The notes below the pieces were generated by a model that did not search any database, was not told the origin of the DNA, and saw nothing but the letters and a program-made list of their open reading frames with translations. Below, piece after piece: positions 25,270-32,812 of a stretch of DNA of 34,158 nucleotides (its first letter is position 1; every line of letters starts with the position of its first letter). This stretch comes from Akkermansiaceae bacterium UBA5689 (lineage in GTDB: Bacteria; Verrucomicrobiota; Verrucomicrobiia; Verrucomicrobiales; Akkermansiaceae): positions 1-34,158 of the forward strand of contig DIHT01000001.1 of assembly GCA_002420305.1 (NCBI GenBank), given 5' to 3'. Made by a program: the position numbers and the translations under genes.

Positions 25270-26415
25270 GTGCATCTTGATCACAACCACCACCTTTCCT
25301 ACTGTACGAATATCCATCCTGCTGAAACGTGGGTGGAAACTCTGGGTGCACTTCAGGAGCACACCTTGAAGGTCAGGGACGAAGTGAGTCCGGACAAACC
25401 CTATGCGATCGGCCTTCGCCTTTCTGCAGACGCAGCCAGAGAACTTCTGGAAGGCGACAACCTTCCATCCTTTAAGGCCTGGCTCTCTGAGCACGGATGC
25501 TATGTCTTCACCATCAACGGATTCCCCTACGGATCTTTCCACGGGACCCGCGTGAAGGAGAACGTCTATCGTCCCGACTGGTCCTCACCAGACCGCCTGC
25601 TCTATACAAACAACCTGTTCGATATTATTGCTCAACTGGCACCCGAGGGCGTGGAGGGATCCGTTTCAACCCTGCCGGGTTCATTCAAATCCTTCGAAGC
25701 TGATGAGTCCGCCATCTTCGAGCATCTCGAGGCCTGCGCGCGACATATCGAGCTACTGGCAGAGCGAACTGGACGGGATCTGCACCTCGGGCTGGAACCA
25801 GAGCCTCTCGGCCACTTTGAACACACCCGGGACACTATTGCCTTTTTTGATCGCTTGCTGGATAGCTCTGACGATCCGGAACTCCTTCTCCGTAGAATTG
25901 GGATTAATTATGACACCTGCCATTTCGCCGTAGAGTTCAATGACTGTCACACGGCCCTCGATACCTTTCGGAAGGCCGGATTACGTATTTCCAAGGTTCA
26001 CCTGTCCAATGCGCTGGCATTCGATCTCGACACCCCCAGTGCTCTTGAGGCGATCGCTCAATTTCACGAACCCACCTACCTGCATCAGCTGATAACCGCT
26101 GGAAAGGGAACCAATCTGTATTTTACGGACCTTCCGGAAGCCCTTGCAGAGCTCAGAGACCCTGCATTCAGCTCTCAAGGACAGCAAGAAGCTCGGGTTC
26201 ATTTTCACATACCCCTGTATGCCGAGCCAGAACCGCCCCTCCGGTCAACCAAAGATCACGTCGGTGATCTCCTTGCTTACCGTAGATCCCATCCGGAATT
26301 CTGCTCTCACTTCGAAATTGAAACCTACACCTGGGGCGTCCTTCCAGGAGACCTTCAGAAACCAATCGTGAGGCAGATTGCTGAAGAATACCGATGGGTC
26401 CTCTCTCAACTCTAA
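25270..26415 (+). CDS. eboE: metabolite traffic protein EboE (xylose-isomerase-like TIM barrel)
   Basis: A 381-residue TIM-barrel protein of the sugar isomerase/AP endonuclease 2 superfamily. The N-terminus HLSYCTNIHPAETWVET is diagnostic for EboE. Candidate metal ligands are Glu in GLEPEPLGHFEHT, Asp/His in INYDTCHFAVEF, His in ISKVHLSNAL, and a later HFHIPLY and EIETYTWGVLP, all typical of the family. The reaction is unknown; in cyanobacteria the ebo cluster is needed for moving the scytonemin monomer to the periplasm. The start is GTG 25270, the only usual start codon after an in-frame TGA at 25237. Two mini-ORFs without ribosome binding sites precede it. eboC follows after 27 bp, so the two are one operon. 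Confidence 0.9.
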   Translation: MHLDHNHHLSYCTNIHPAETWVETLGALQEHTLKVRDEVSPDKPYAIGLRLSADAARELLEGDNLPSFKAWLSEHGCYVFTINGFPYGSFHGTRVKENVYRPDWSSPDRLLYTNNLFDIIAQLAPEGVEGSVSTLPGSFKSFEADESAIFEHLEACARHIELLAERTGRDLHLGLEPEPLGHFEHTRDTIAFFDRLLDSSDDPELLLRRIGINYDTCHFAVEFNDCHTALDTFRKAGLRISKVHLSNALAFDLDTPSALEAIAQFHEPTYLHQLITAGKGTNLYFTDLPEALAELRDPAFSSQGQQEARVHFHIPLYAEPEPPLRSTKDHVGDLLAYRRSHPEFCSHFEIETYTWGVLPGDLQKPIVRQIAEEYRWVLSQL

Positions 26416-26442
26416 CTGCGGCCGAACTGGTCCTCCTGCCCC

Positions 26443-27435
26443 ATGAGAGAAAAGAGTCAGTGTTTTCTTGATCTCCTTGCCATTGGGCGAGTGTCCAATC
26501 TCCCTACTGTCTGGTCGAACGTGCTCACAGGGTTTCTGGTGGCAAGATGCTTCCACGAAGCACCGGAAGATCTGACCAGGGAAATTGGCCTTATCGCTCT
26601 TCTCCTGGGATCCACCAGCTGCGCCTACCTTTTCGGCACCTTCCTGAACGACTGGAAGGATGCCTCGTTTGATGAGCAATACCGCCCCGAGCGTGCGATT
26701 CCAAGTGGGCGCTGGTCACGCCGTGCGATTGGCAGTATCGCACTCGTCCTCTCAATCCTCGCTACGGCCTGCCTTATACCCCTCAGCCTCTCCTCTGCCA
26801 TTGTCCCTCTTCTCGGAACCGCGCTTCTTATAAGCATCGTCTGCTATACCGTCCTCCATAAGAAAACCCCGACCGCAATTATTCCGATGGGACTCTGCCG
26901 GGGCCTCCTCTATCCGCTTGGATTTTTCAGCGCTGCAAGCTCGTCTCCCGGACTGGTTCAATCTATTCAGCCTCTTCCCATAATCATTCTTATCGGCGTG
27001 GGATCTCTCGTCTATGTGGCCGGACTTACCCTTGCAGCCCGTTACGAAAGTGGACCCGCCGGAGGGACTATTCCCCGACTCACCCTGCGCCTTCTTCTTT
27101 TCGCCTGCCTTCTTACTCACAACTGGTGGTGGATCAGCGGAAAATCTGGAGACCTTGGAGGAACTTCTGCCTTCCTCTCTGCCCTCCCGGCTCTCGCTGT
27201 ATTTGTTCTCTGGACCGCTCGCAGCCTCTCCATTCTTAGAAAATCTGTCCCAGAATTTGTCTCGCGCTCACTCGCAGGCATCTGCCTCGTGGATCTGCTG
27301 GCGTTTCCAGGAATCACGATCATGTTGCAGGCATCCAACGCCTCCGTAATTTCCTGCCCTACCCTTCTCCCCTGCCTGCCATTATCATGTATGGTTCTAT
27401 CTCTGGTTCTCCAGCGAGTTGCACCTGCAACCTGA
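26443..27435 (+). CDS. eboC: UbiA-like prenyltransferase, EboC type
   Basis: A 330-residue membrane protein with 8-9 helices. The N-terminus (GRVSNLPTVWSNVLTGFLVA) and the first Asp-rich motif NDWKDASFD (Asn69, Asp70, Asp73, Asp77) followed by RPERAIPSG are those of UbiA prenyltransferases, which attach isoprenoid chains to aromatic or sugar acceptors. The second Asp motif is not visible; at its expected place stands LTLAARYESG (~195-204), a feature I associate with EboC. The acceptor is unknown. ATG 26443 lies 27 bp after eboE. The 3' end overlaps the next frame (RND exporter) by up to 17 bp, indicating translational coupling. Confidence 0.87.
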   Translation: MREKSQCFLDLLAIGRVSNLPTVWSNVLTGFLVARCFHEAPEDLTREIGLIALLLGSTSCAYLFGTFLNDWKDASFDEQYRPERAIPSGRWSRRAIGSIALVLSILATACLIPLSLSSAIVPLLGTALLISIVCYTVLHKKTPTAIIPMGLCRGLLYPLGFFSAASSSPGLVQSIQPLPIIILIGVGSLVYVAGLTLAARYESGPAGGTIPRLTLRLLLFACLLTHNWWWISGKSGDLGGTSAFLSALPALAVFVLWTARSLSILRKSVPEFVSRSLAGICLVDLLAFPGITIMLQASNASVISCPTLLPCLPLSCMVLSLVLQRVAPAT

Positions 27436-29797
27436 GTCCCTGTGGAGAAACCAACAGGCATGCCTCACCTTTGATTCCGGTTTGACGACGCACCCCGACA
27501 GCAGCGACAGGGGGAAGACCTCCCTGCACCTTTCCGAGCGGTATTCCCATTTCCTGCTTAGGCGAAAAAACTGGTTCCTAGCTCTTCTTGCTATCGCAAC
27601 CCTCCTCGCCGCTGCTGGACTGACTCAACTCCGTTTTGACGGTGAACCGCGCGAAATTTTCAAGCAGGGAGACAAGGAGTTTGCCCTCCTCGAAGAATAC
27701 TTTGAGCAATTCGGACCGGACGACAACGGCATCGTTCTCATTCTGGATGGGGACATATTCAACAGCGCGTTCGCCGAGGCTCTCAGGGGCTTCACCAGTG
27801 ACGTGCAGACCTTGCCTGACGTCCTTTCCGTCCTGAGCCTTCTCGATGTTCCCGGGCCCAACGATGAGTCCCTCCTTCCGTCTCCAGATTGCGAGCCGGC
27901 ACTTTTCGAGCAGGCGCGAGCCTTTGCACAGGTTCACCCCTTCGCCTCCGGCCACCTCGTCTCAGCCAATGGTAACACCATTCTGGTCACTATTGAGCTG
28001 GTTGAGGATGGCCCGCAGACAATGAACCGGGTGGCCCCGATCTACGAAGAATTACTCCAGCTTCGTGAAAAGTGGTTTGGACAACTCTCCTGCACGGCGA
28101 ACTTTACCGGAAGCATTCCCGTGAGGGTTGAAACCCTTGCCAGCCTCCCAAAAGAATTTTTCGTGACCAGCTCCCTTGGCGCGCTCCTCGCCATGCTTGT
28201 CGCACTTGGCCTGTTTCGAAGTCTGAGCGTGACCCTCGTTGTCGCTGCGGGCCCTGGGCTGGCAGTTCTCTGGACCCTGGGCCTTATGGGGTGGATTGGG
28301 TTGAAAATTGATGGAATCAGCATCCCGCTACCAGCAATCGTATTCGTCGTCGCCTTTGCCAACGCCGTTCATATCATGATTGAGATTCGCCGCACGAGAG
28401 ATTGCTCGCGCTCCGAGGCAGCACGGCGGGCAATCAGCCTCCTCGCTACTGCATGCGTTCTTACAGCTCTCACCACGACGATTGGCTTTGCCTCTTTGAC
28501 GCTCGCGGAAACCGGTAGCGTGCAGAGGTTCGGACTTGCTACCGCCGCCGGGTCCATCCTTGGACTGATCTCAAACATCACCATCGTTCCACTACTGGCT
28601 TCCATTATTCGCCTGCCCGGCGGGCGAGCCACCCGGCCACCTGAAGACGAGGGTGAGTCCAGAGAATCCCTTACTCTTGTTACGCGACTGGTAACTTCTC
28701 TCTCCCGACCACTTTCCGTGCTGACGCTGATAGTCACCGCGGTCCTCATCTGGACCGCCACCCAGTTAAAGTCAGATATCGTCTGGACGGAAACCCTTCC
28801 CGTCGATTCCGAGATCAATCGAGCCTCCGACCTCTCTGACGAAGCGTTCGGGGGCGTCATGCAGGTTCCCATCATCGTGACTTGGGACCAGTCCCTTTCC
28901 TTCAGTCACCCCCGGACGCTTGAACTCATTGCCAAGATTCAGACTCTCCTCAAGGCGGATCCTACCTTTGGACCTTCGCTCTCCATCCTAAATTTCATGC
29001 CTGAATCCCTGCGCGCTCTCCCGGCAGGAGCCCGCGAACAGATTTTCATGCAGGCAATGCCAGCCACACTATCTGGCCGGATGCTGAAGCCTGATCTAAG
29101 ACGAACCGTCATCAACGTCCGGCTGCCAAACAAGGGAGCAGCCGCGACTCGCCCCGCGGTAAAGGCTCTCCAAAAGGATCTCCAGAACCTCGAGCAGCTG
29201 TATCCAGGCTTCTCCCTGCATGTCACCGGCTCCGCCGTGATTGCCGCAGAAAACATGTCCAACGTGATTAGAGATCTCGTGCGGAGCCTCTCCTTTGCCT
29301 CGATCACCGTTTTTCTTGTTCTTACCGTAGCCCTGCGCTCCCTCACTCTGGGACTTCTCAGTGTCATCCCTAATGCTTTTCCTCTGCTCTTCAACACGGG
29401 TCTTCTCTACTACCTAGACAAACCTCTCCAGATCAGCAGCGTTCTCACCTTCAGCATCTGCCTCGGAATTGCGGTAGATGATACCATCCATTTTCTGATC
29501 CGATTTATCCGGGAGCGCCGTGAAGGAGCCGATGTGCGCCTTGCTATCGATCGGTCCTTCCGGACCGTGGGAGTAGCTCTCCTGATTACCACCGCTGTAA
29601 TCTCGAGCGCCTTTCTGGCAGCGACCTTCAGTTCGATGCCCGGGATCTCTTTCTTTGGATGGCTTGCCTGTTCAGCCATGGTCGCGGCGCTGATTGGCGA
29701 CCTTGTCTTCCTGCCAGCGCTCCTGAACTGGGTGATGGGCCGTAAAGAACGCCGAAGGCGGGAGAGAATGCAGCGGCGAAAAGGCCTTCGCCTATAA
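27419..29797 (+). CDS. RND/MMPL-type exporter
   Basis: A protein of up to 792 residues with two MMPL-type halves. Helix 1 is at ~51-68 (NWFLALLAIATLLAAAGL), followed by a soluble domain (~70-235), a five-helix bundle (~235-400), then helix 7 (~430), a second soluble domain and a last bundle (~610-775) with GIAVDDTIHFLIRF, a typical charged transmembrane motif of proton-driven RND pumps. It looks related to hopanoid and lipid exporters (HpnN type), so a hydrophobic cargo is likely. The start is uncertain: TTG 27419 overlaps eboC by 17 bp, TTG 27482 is an alternative, and the first ~45 residues are not conserved in pattern. Overlap with eboC suggests that it exports the product of the ebo-like proteins. 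The C-terminus is strongly basic. The stop follows a 6-bp stem-loop. Confidence 0.85.
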   Translation: MHLQPESLWRNQQACLTFDSGLTTHPDSSDRGKTSLHLSERYSHFLLRRKNWFLALLAIATLLAAAGLTQLRFDGEPREIFKQGDKEFALLEEYFEQFGPDDNGIVLILDGDIFNSAFAEALRGFTSDVQTLPDVLSVLSLLDVPGPNDESLLPSPDCEPALFEQARAFAQVHPFASGHLVSANGNTILVTIELVEDGPQTMNRVAPIYEELLQLREKWFGQLSCTANFTGSIPVRVETLASLPKEFFVTSSLGALLAMLVALGLFRSLSVTLVVAAGPGLAVLWTLGLMGWIGLKIDGISIPLPAIVFVVAFANAVHIMIEIRRTRDCSRSEAARRAISLLATACVLTALTTTIGFASLTLAETGSVQRFGLATAAGSILGLISNITIVPLLASIIRLPGGRATRPPEDEGESRESLTLVTRLVTSLSRPLSVLTLIVTAVLIWTATQLKSDIVWTETLPVDSEINRASDLSDEAFGGVMQVPIIVTWDQSLSFSHPRTLELIAKIQTLLKADPTFGPSLSILNFMPESLRALPAGAREQIFMQAMPATLSGRMLKPDLRRTVINVRLPNKGAAATRPAVKALQKDLQNLEQLYPGFSLHVTGSAVIAAENMSNVIRDLVRSLSFASITVFLVLTVALRSLTLGLLSVIPNAFPLLFNTGLLYYLDKPLQISSVLTFSICLGIAVDDTIHFLIRFIRERREGADVRLAIDRSFRTVGVALLITTAVISSAFLAATFSSMPGISFFGWLACSAMVAALIGDLVFLPALLNWVMGRKERRRRERMQRRKGLRL
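29775..29792 (+). terminator. stem-loop just before the RND exporter stop codon
   Basis: GGCGAA (29775-29780) and TTCGCC (29787-29792) form a perfect 6-bp stem around AAGGCC, ending two bases before the TAA stop. There is no T-run. It could also simply encode the end of the protein; listed because several neighbouring genes show the same layout. Confidence 0.3.
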
Positions 29798-29888
29798 TCA
29801 AGCGAAACGCTGCGATCTCTCGGGACCTGGGATCGAATCCTCGAAAGACGAGGGCTGACAATTAAGGATCGCCGACTACAGTTTTCTG

Positions 29889-30629
29889 GTGCTCTCACGT
29901 ATTTTACTCGTCATTTCTGGAGCGCTCTGTCTTGCGCTCGCCGGCTGCATCGAGGGCGAGGAGCAAATCTGGCTGAGTGCGGATGGTTCGGGCCGCATTG
30001 AGGCTCGCTACAAGATGCCCTCTGCCGTAGCAAAGAGGATAGGGGAACCAGCCGAGCTGGTCCGAGTCCTGCAGGAAGCGGCAGAGCGAGATCCTCATGT
30101 CGAAATCACGGACCTCACCCACACTACCGAGGGCGGCGGAATCACCCTTACCTTTTCCGGGACTTTCGATAACCTGAACAAGCTTGCGTCCTTTCCTCAA
30201 CGACAACTGCGGGATGCGTCGAAACCCGATAAGCGGGTTCAAGCCGAGGTCCTCTTTGGGGAATCAGCCATGGTCATCTCTGATGATAACATCACCTATG
30301 ACAGAGAAGTGGATATCAGTTGGCTTCTGCAATCGACCCCAGCGACAAAATCGATTGCGAAAATGCCGGCTCTGTTCGGCAAATCCCGTCTGACATTTAT
30401 CCTGAATCTTCCCGGAGAAGCTCAGGAATCGAATGCCTCTTCCCAGTCCGAGGACAAACTTCGCCTTGAATGGAACTTCCTCCTCAAGGAACACGCCACC
30501 GGCCCCATGCCTATGACTGCCAGAGCAGCTCTTCCAGCATCCAAGCCTCCCTGGCTGTTCCTTCTGGCCATCCTGCCGCTCGTATTTTTCGTTCAGAACA
30601 TACGGAGCAGGAAAAAACTTGAGCAATAA
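29889..30629 (+). CDS. lipoprotein with C-terminal membrane anchor, linked to the RND exporter
   Basis: A 246-residue protein starting at GTG 29889. The signal MLSRILLVISGALCLALAGC has a lipobox LAGC (Cys20). The body starts with EEQIWLSADGSGRIEARYKMP, resembling LppM-like lipoproteins, then a mixed alpha/beta region. Near the C-terminus PPWLFLLAILPLVFFVQNI (~220-238) is a transmembrane helix followed by a basic tail RSRKK. Lipid at one end and a helix with a positive tail at the other imply retention in the inner membrane with the body in the periplasm. It lies 91 bp after the RND exporter on the same strand; an accessory role in export is inferred. No characterised homologue is known to me. 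Confidence 0.72.
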   Translation: MLSRILLVISGALCLALAGCIEGEEQIWLSADGSGRIEARYKMPSAVAKRIGEPAELVRVLQEAAERDPHVEITDLTHTTEGGGITLTFSGTFDNLNKLASFPQRQLRDASKPDKRVQAEVLFGESAMVISDDNITYDREVDISWLLQSTPATKSIAKMPALFGKSRLTFILNLPGEAQESNASSQSEDKLRLEWNFLLKEHATGPMPMTARAALPASKPPWLFLLAILPLVFFVQNIRSRKKLEQ

Positions 30630-30639
30630 TCCTGCTCAA
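30619..30639 (+). terminator. stem-loop enclosing the lipoprotein stop codon
   Basis: TTGAGCA (30619-30625) and TGCTCAA (30633-30639) form a perfect 7-bp stem; the loop of 7 bases contains the TAA stop (30627-30629). No T-run follows. Confidence 0.45.
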
Positions 30640-30646
30640 ATCCTAT

Positions 30647-30770
30647 CCTCGAGATCGGACGAGGGAGTGCCGGGCAACCCTAACTAGAAATCAATCAAGG
30701 AGGGGCACGTCGTATCCGGAAGGCGATAGCCTAGTGAGGCATTGCTTCCACACTGCTGAAAATAGGTTGA
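30647..30770. other. hairpin-rich intergenic sequence between convergent genes
   Basis: About 130 bp with several complementary segments: CCTCG/CGAGG (30647-30651/30660-30664), GTGCC (30668-30672) with GGCAC (30704-30708) enclosing GGGCAACCC, and AGGC-GATA-GCCT (30721-30732), which can also pair with a following AGGC. A perfect AAGGAGG sits near 30697 without a start codon behind it. I recognise no known riboswitch or ncRNA class and no ORF. Confidence 0.3.
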
Positions 30771-30801
30771 AAGGGTAGTAATGTTTTTAGGCACTACCCT
30801 T
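30771..30801 (-). terminator. 9-bp stem-loop enclosing the recN stop codon
   Basis: AAGGGTAGT (30771-30779) and ACTACCCTT (30793-30801) pair perfectly over 9 bp with a 13-base loop that holds the recN TAA stop (30787-30789, minus strand). No T-run of terminator type follows on the minus strand. It is the longest perfect inverted repeat I found at a gene end here. Confidence 0.5.
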
Positions 30802-32454
30802 AGGCAAAGTCAGCAGACTCTTCGCCATCGACCGAGCCTCCTCACTCTGTCCACCCAGCATACGGGTCAACTCGGCAACACGCTCCTCACCCCTCACCTC
30901 CTTGAGCGAGGAAATCGTCCTTCCTCCCTCTACCCTTTTTTCAACGAGAAAATGCTGGGAAGCAAGAGCCGCAACCTGCGGAAAGTGGGTAATCGCCACG
31001 ACTTGATGCACACCACCAAGGATAGCCATCTTCTCTCCCACCGCTCGGGCAACCTCTCCACCAACGTTGGCGTCGATCTCATCGAATACCATCAATGGAG
31101 TTCGATCCTGCTGGGCAAGAGCACTCTTAATGGAAAGCATCACCCTTGAAATTTCGCCACTAGAAGCAATCTGCCTTAACGGCTTGAGAGGCTCTCCAGG
31201 ATTGGGCCCGAAAGAAAACTCAATCCCGTCCAAGCCGTTTGCAGAGGGCTCCGTGTACTGTTGCTGATTCACCTCAAACGCCGCCTGCCGAAAACCGAGT
31301 TCCGCAAGATGTTGCCGGATGTCACGAGCTAACTTCGGGCCGGCCTTTCGTCGTTTTTCGGTCAGATCCATTCCCGCCTTCATCATGGCACTGCGAGCTA
31401 CCTCCGCCTCTCTCTCAAGCGTTTCCAACAGCTCCCCCCGGTTTTCCACTGCCCCGAGTCGCTCTGCCGCCTTCATGCCGCTTTCCACCACTTCATCCAA
31501 CGAAGGGCCGTATTTCCTTTTGAGGCTTTCGAGCAGGTCCACCCGAGCTTCCAAAGCTGAGGTCTGCACAGGGTCGAGATCAATCTCGCCCAGATAGCGC
31601 TCTAATTCCCTGGAGAAGTCTTCCATTTCAACCACTGCCGTTGTCACCCCGGCGGTCCAATGCCGTGCCGCCGGGTCATTCTTTTCAATTTCTCCCACCA
31701 GCCGTTGCATCTCCTGCATCCTGTCCAGCACTCCTGTGCCATCTCCATTAACAAGATTCAGAGCCTCTGCCACGACTCCCACAAGCTTTGCGCTGTTGGC
31801 AGCTCGTTGATAACGCTCCTGTAACTCGTTCTCTCCCTCAGGGTCAATTTCTGCTGCTTCGATCTCCGCGACCTGATGCTTCAGGAGCTCGATCTCCTGT
31901 TCACCTGCTTCCTCCGCATCCCGTATCTCGCGCCGGCGTGTTTCTACTTCTCTCCAGGAGGCCCAGCATGTCCGGTATTCTTCAACTTCGCTCTCCACTC
32001 CCGCATATGCGTCAAGCATGACGAGCTGACGATCCTGAGATAGAAGTGATTGATGATCATGCGGCCCATGCAGATCCACGAGATTTCTTCCAATCGCCTT
32101 CAGGACGCCAAGTGTTGCAGGTGAATTATTCACGAACTGGCGGTTCGATGTGGATCCTACAACCCTCTTGATAAGGAGCTGCCCCTCCTCACACGCCTCC
32201 AGGCCCATCTCCTCAAGCAGACAGTTGACCCCGGAAGGATCCTGCAGGTCAAAGATTGCCTCCACGTGACAGGTGTCCTCTCCCGTTCGAATCAGGCCCT
32301 TGTCTGCTCTTTCTCCGAGGATCAGCTTGAGAGCACCAACTATCACGGACTTCCCCGCACCTGTTTCGCCAGTGACTCCGACCAACCCGGCACCAATTTC
32401 CCAGTCGAGCCGCTCCACGAGGGCAAGATTCCGGATTTTTAAGAGACTCAGCAT
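30787..32454 (-). CDS. recN: DNA repair protein RecN
   Basis: A 555-residue SMC-like ATPase that acts in double-strand break repair. The N-terminus MLSLLKIRNLALVERL and Walker A GETGAGKS (residues 29-36) are canonical. The middle (~150-370) is a coiled coil rich in Glu, Arg and Leu. The C-terminus has the ABC signature ASSGEISRVMLSIK, Walker B LMVFDEIDANVGG and the His-containing VVAITHFPQVAALA. Length is normal. ATG 32454 is chosen; a GTG at 32496 would add 14 residues. A possible promoter lies at 32479-32506. The gene is convergent with the lipoprotein gene and ends within a 9-bp stem-loop. No LexA-type operator was recognised. Confidence 0.94.
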   Translation of the reverse strand: MLSLLKIRNLALVERLDWEIGAGLVGVTGETGAGKSVIVGALKLILGERADKGLIRTGEDTCHVEAIFDLQDPSGVNCLLEEMGLEACEEGQLLIKRVVGSTSNRQFVNNSPATLGVLKAIGRNLVDLHGPHDHQSLLSQDRQLVMLDAYAGVESEVEEYRTCWASWREVETRRREIRDAEEAGEQEIELLKHQVAEIEAAEIDPEGENELQERYQRAANSAKLVGVVAEALNLVNGDGTGVLDRMQEMQRLVGEIEKNDPAARHWTAGVTTAVVEMEDFSRELERYLGEIDLDPVQTSALEARVDLLESLKRKYGPSLDEVVESGMKAAERLGAVENRGELLETLEREAEVARSAMMKAGMDLTEKRRKAGPKLARDIRQHLAELGFRQAAFEVNQQQYTEPSANGLDGIEFSFGPNPGEPLKPLRQIASSGEISRVMLSIKSALAQQDRTPLMVFDEIDANVGGEVARAVGEKMAILGGVHQVVAITHFPQVAALASQHFLVEKRVEGGRTISSLKEVRGEERVAELTRMLGGQSEEARSMAKSLLTLPKGSA

Positions 32455-32812
32455 CTGATCGTGTCCTGCGGCACCCCAATTATGCAACCAACTCACCTTG
32501 TTACAATCGCCACCCTCTTTTCAGCGCAATTTTACCGAGAACCAGCTGTAAGCAGGCCTTACTCTTAGCACTAGCATTAATGGCACCTGCAAGCCTCCCC
32601 TCTCATCGGATTCAGGAAGGCAATCTACAGCCCAGGGGCCGGAAAGACTGAAAAACCCTGCCCTCTAGGCCTCGACACCCGAATTAGCCTTACCAAGATT
32701 CTTCTCCAGCCACTCGGTAAATCTTCATTCTACCGGCCCTCCCTTGCTTCCTGGTTTCGACCTTACCCCGGTCTTTCGTTGCGAAACATTTGGGGAACTG
32801 CATTTTTGAGCC
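32455..32812. other. 358-bp divergent intergenic region (recN / MBL hydrolase)
   Basis: The only gap longer than 300 bp. It holds a candidate recN promoter on the minus strand (32479-32506) and an 8-bp palindrome CATTAATG (32575-32582) that could be an operator. No conserved ORF, tRNA or recognised ncRNA was seen. Confidence 0.5.
32479..32506 (-). promoter_or_regulatory. candidate sigma-70-type promoter of recN
   Basis: On the minus strand TTGTAA (32506-32501) is followed after 16 bp by CATAAT (32484-32479), matching four of six and five of six consensus bases. It sits about 25 bp before the recN ATG. Based on pattern only. Confidence 0.4.

Noticed and set aside
26245..26679. 144-residue open frame on the minus strand
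   Set aside because: Antisense to the eboE-eboC junction; both of these are firmly identified.
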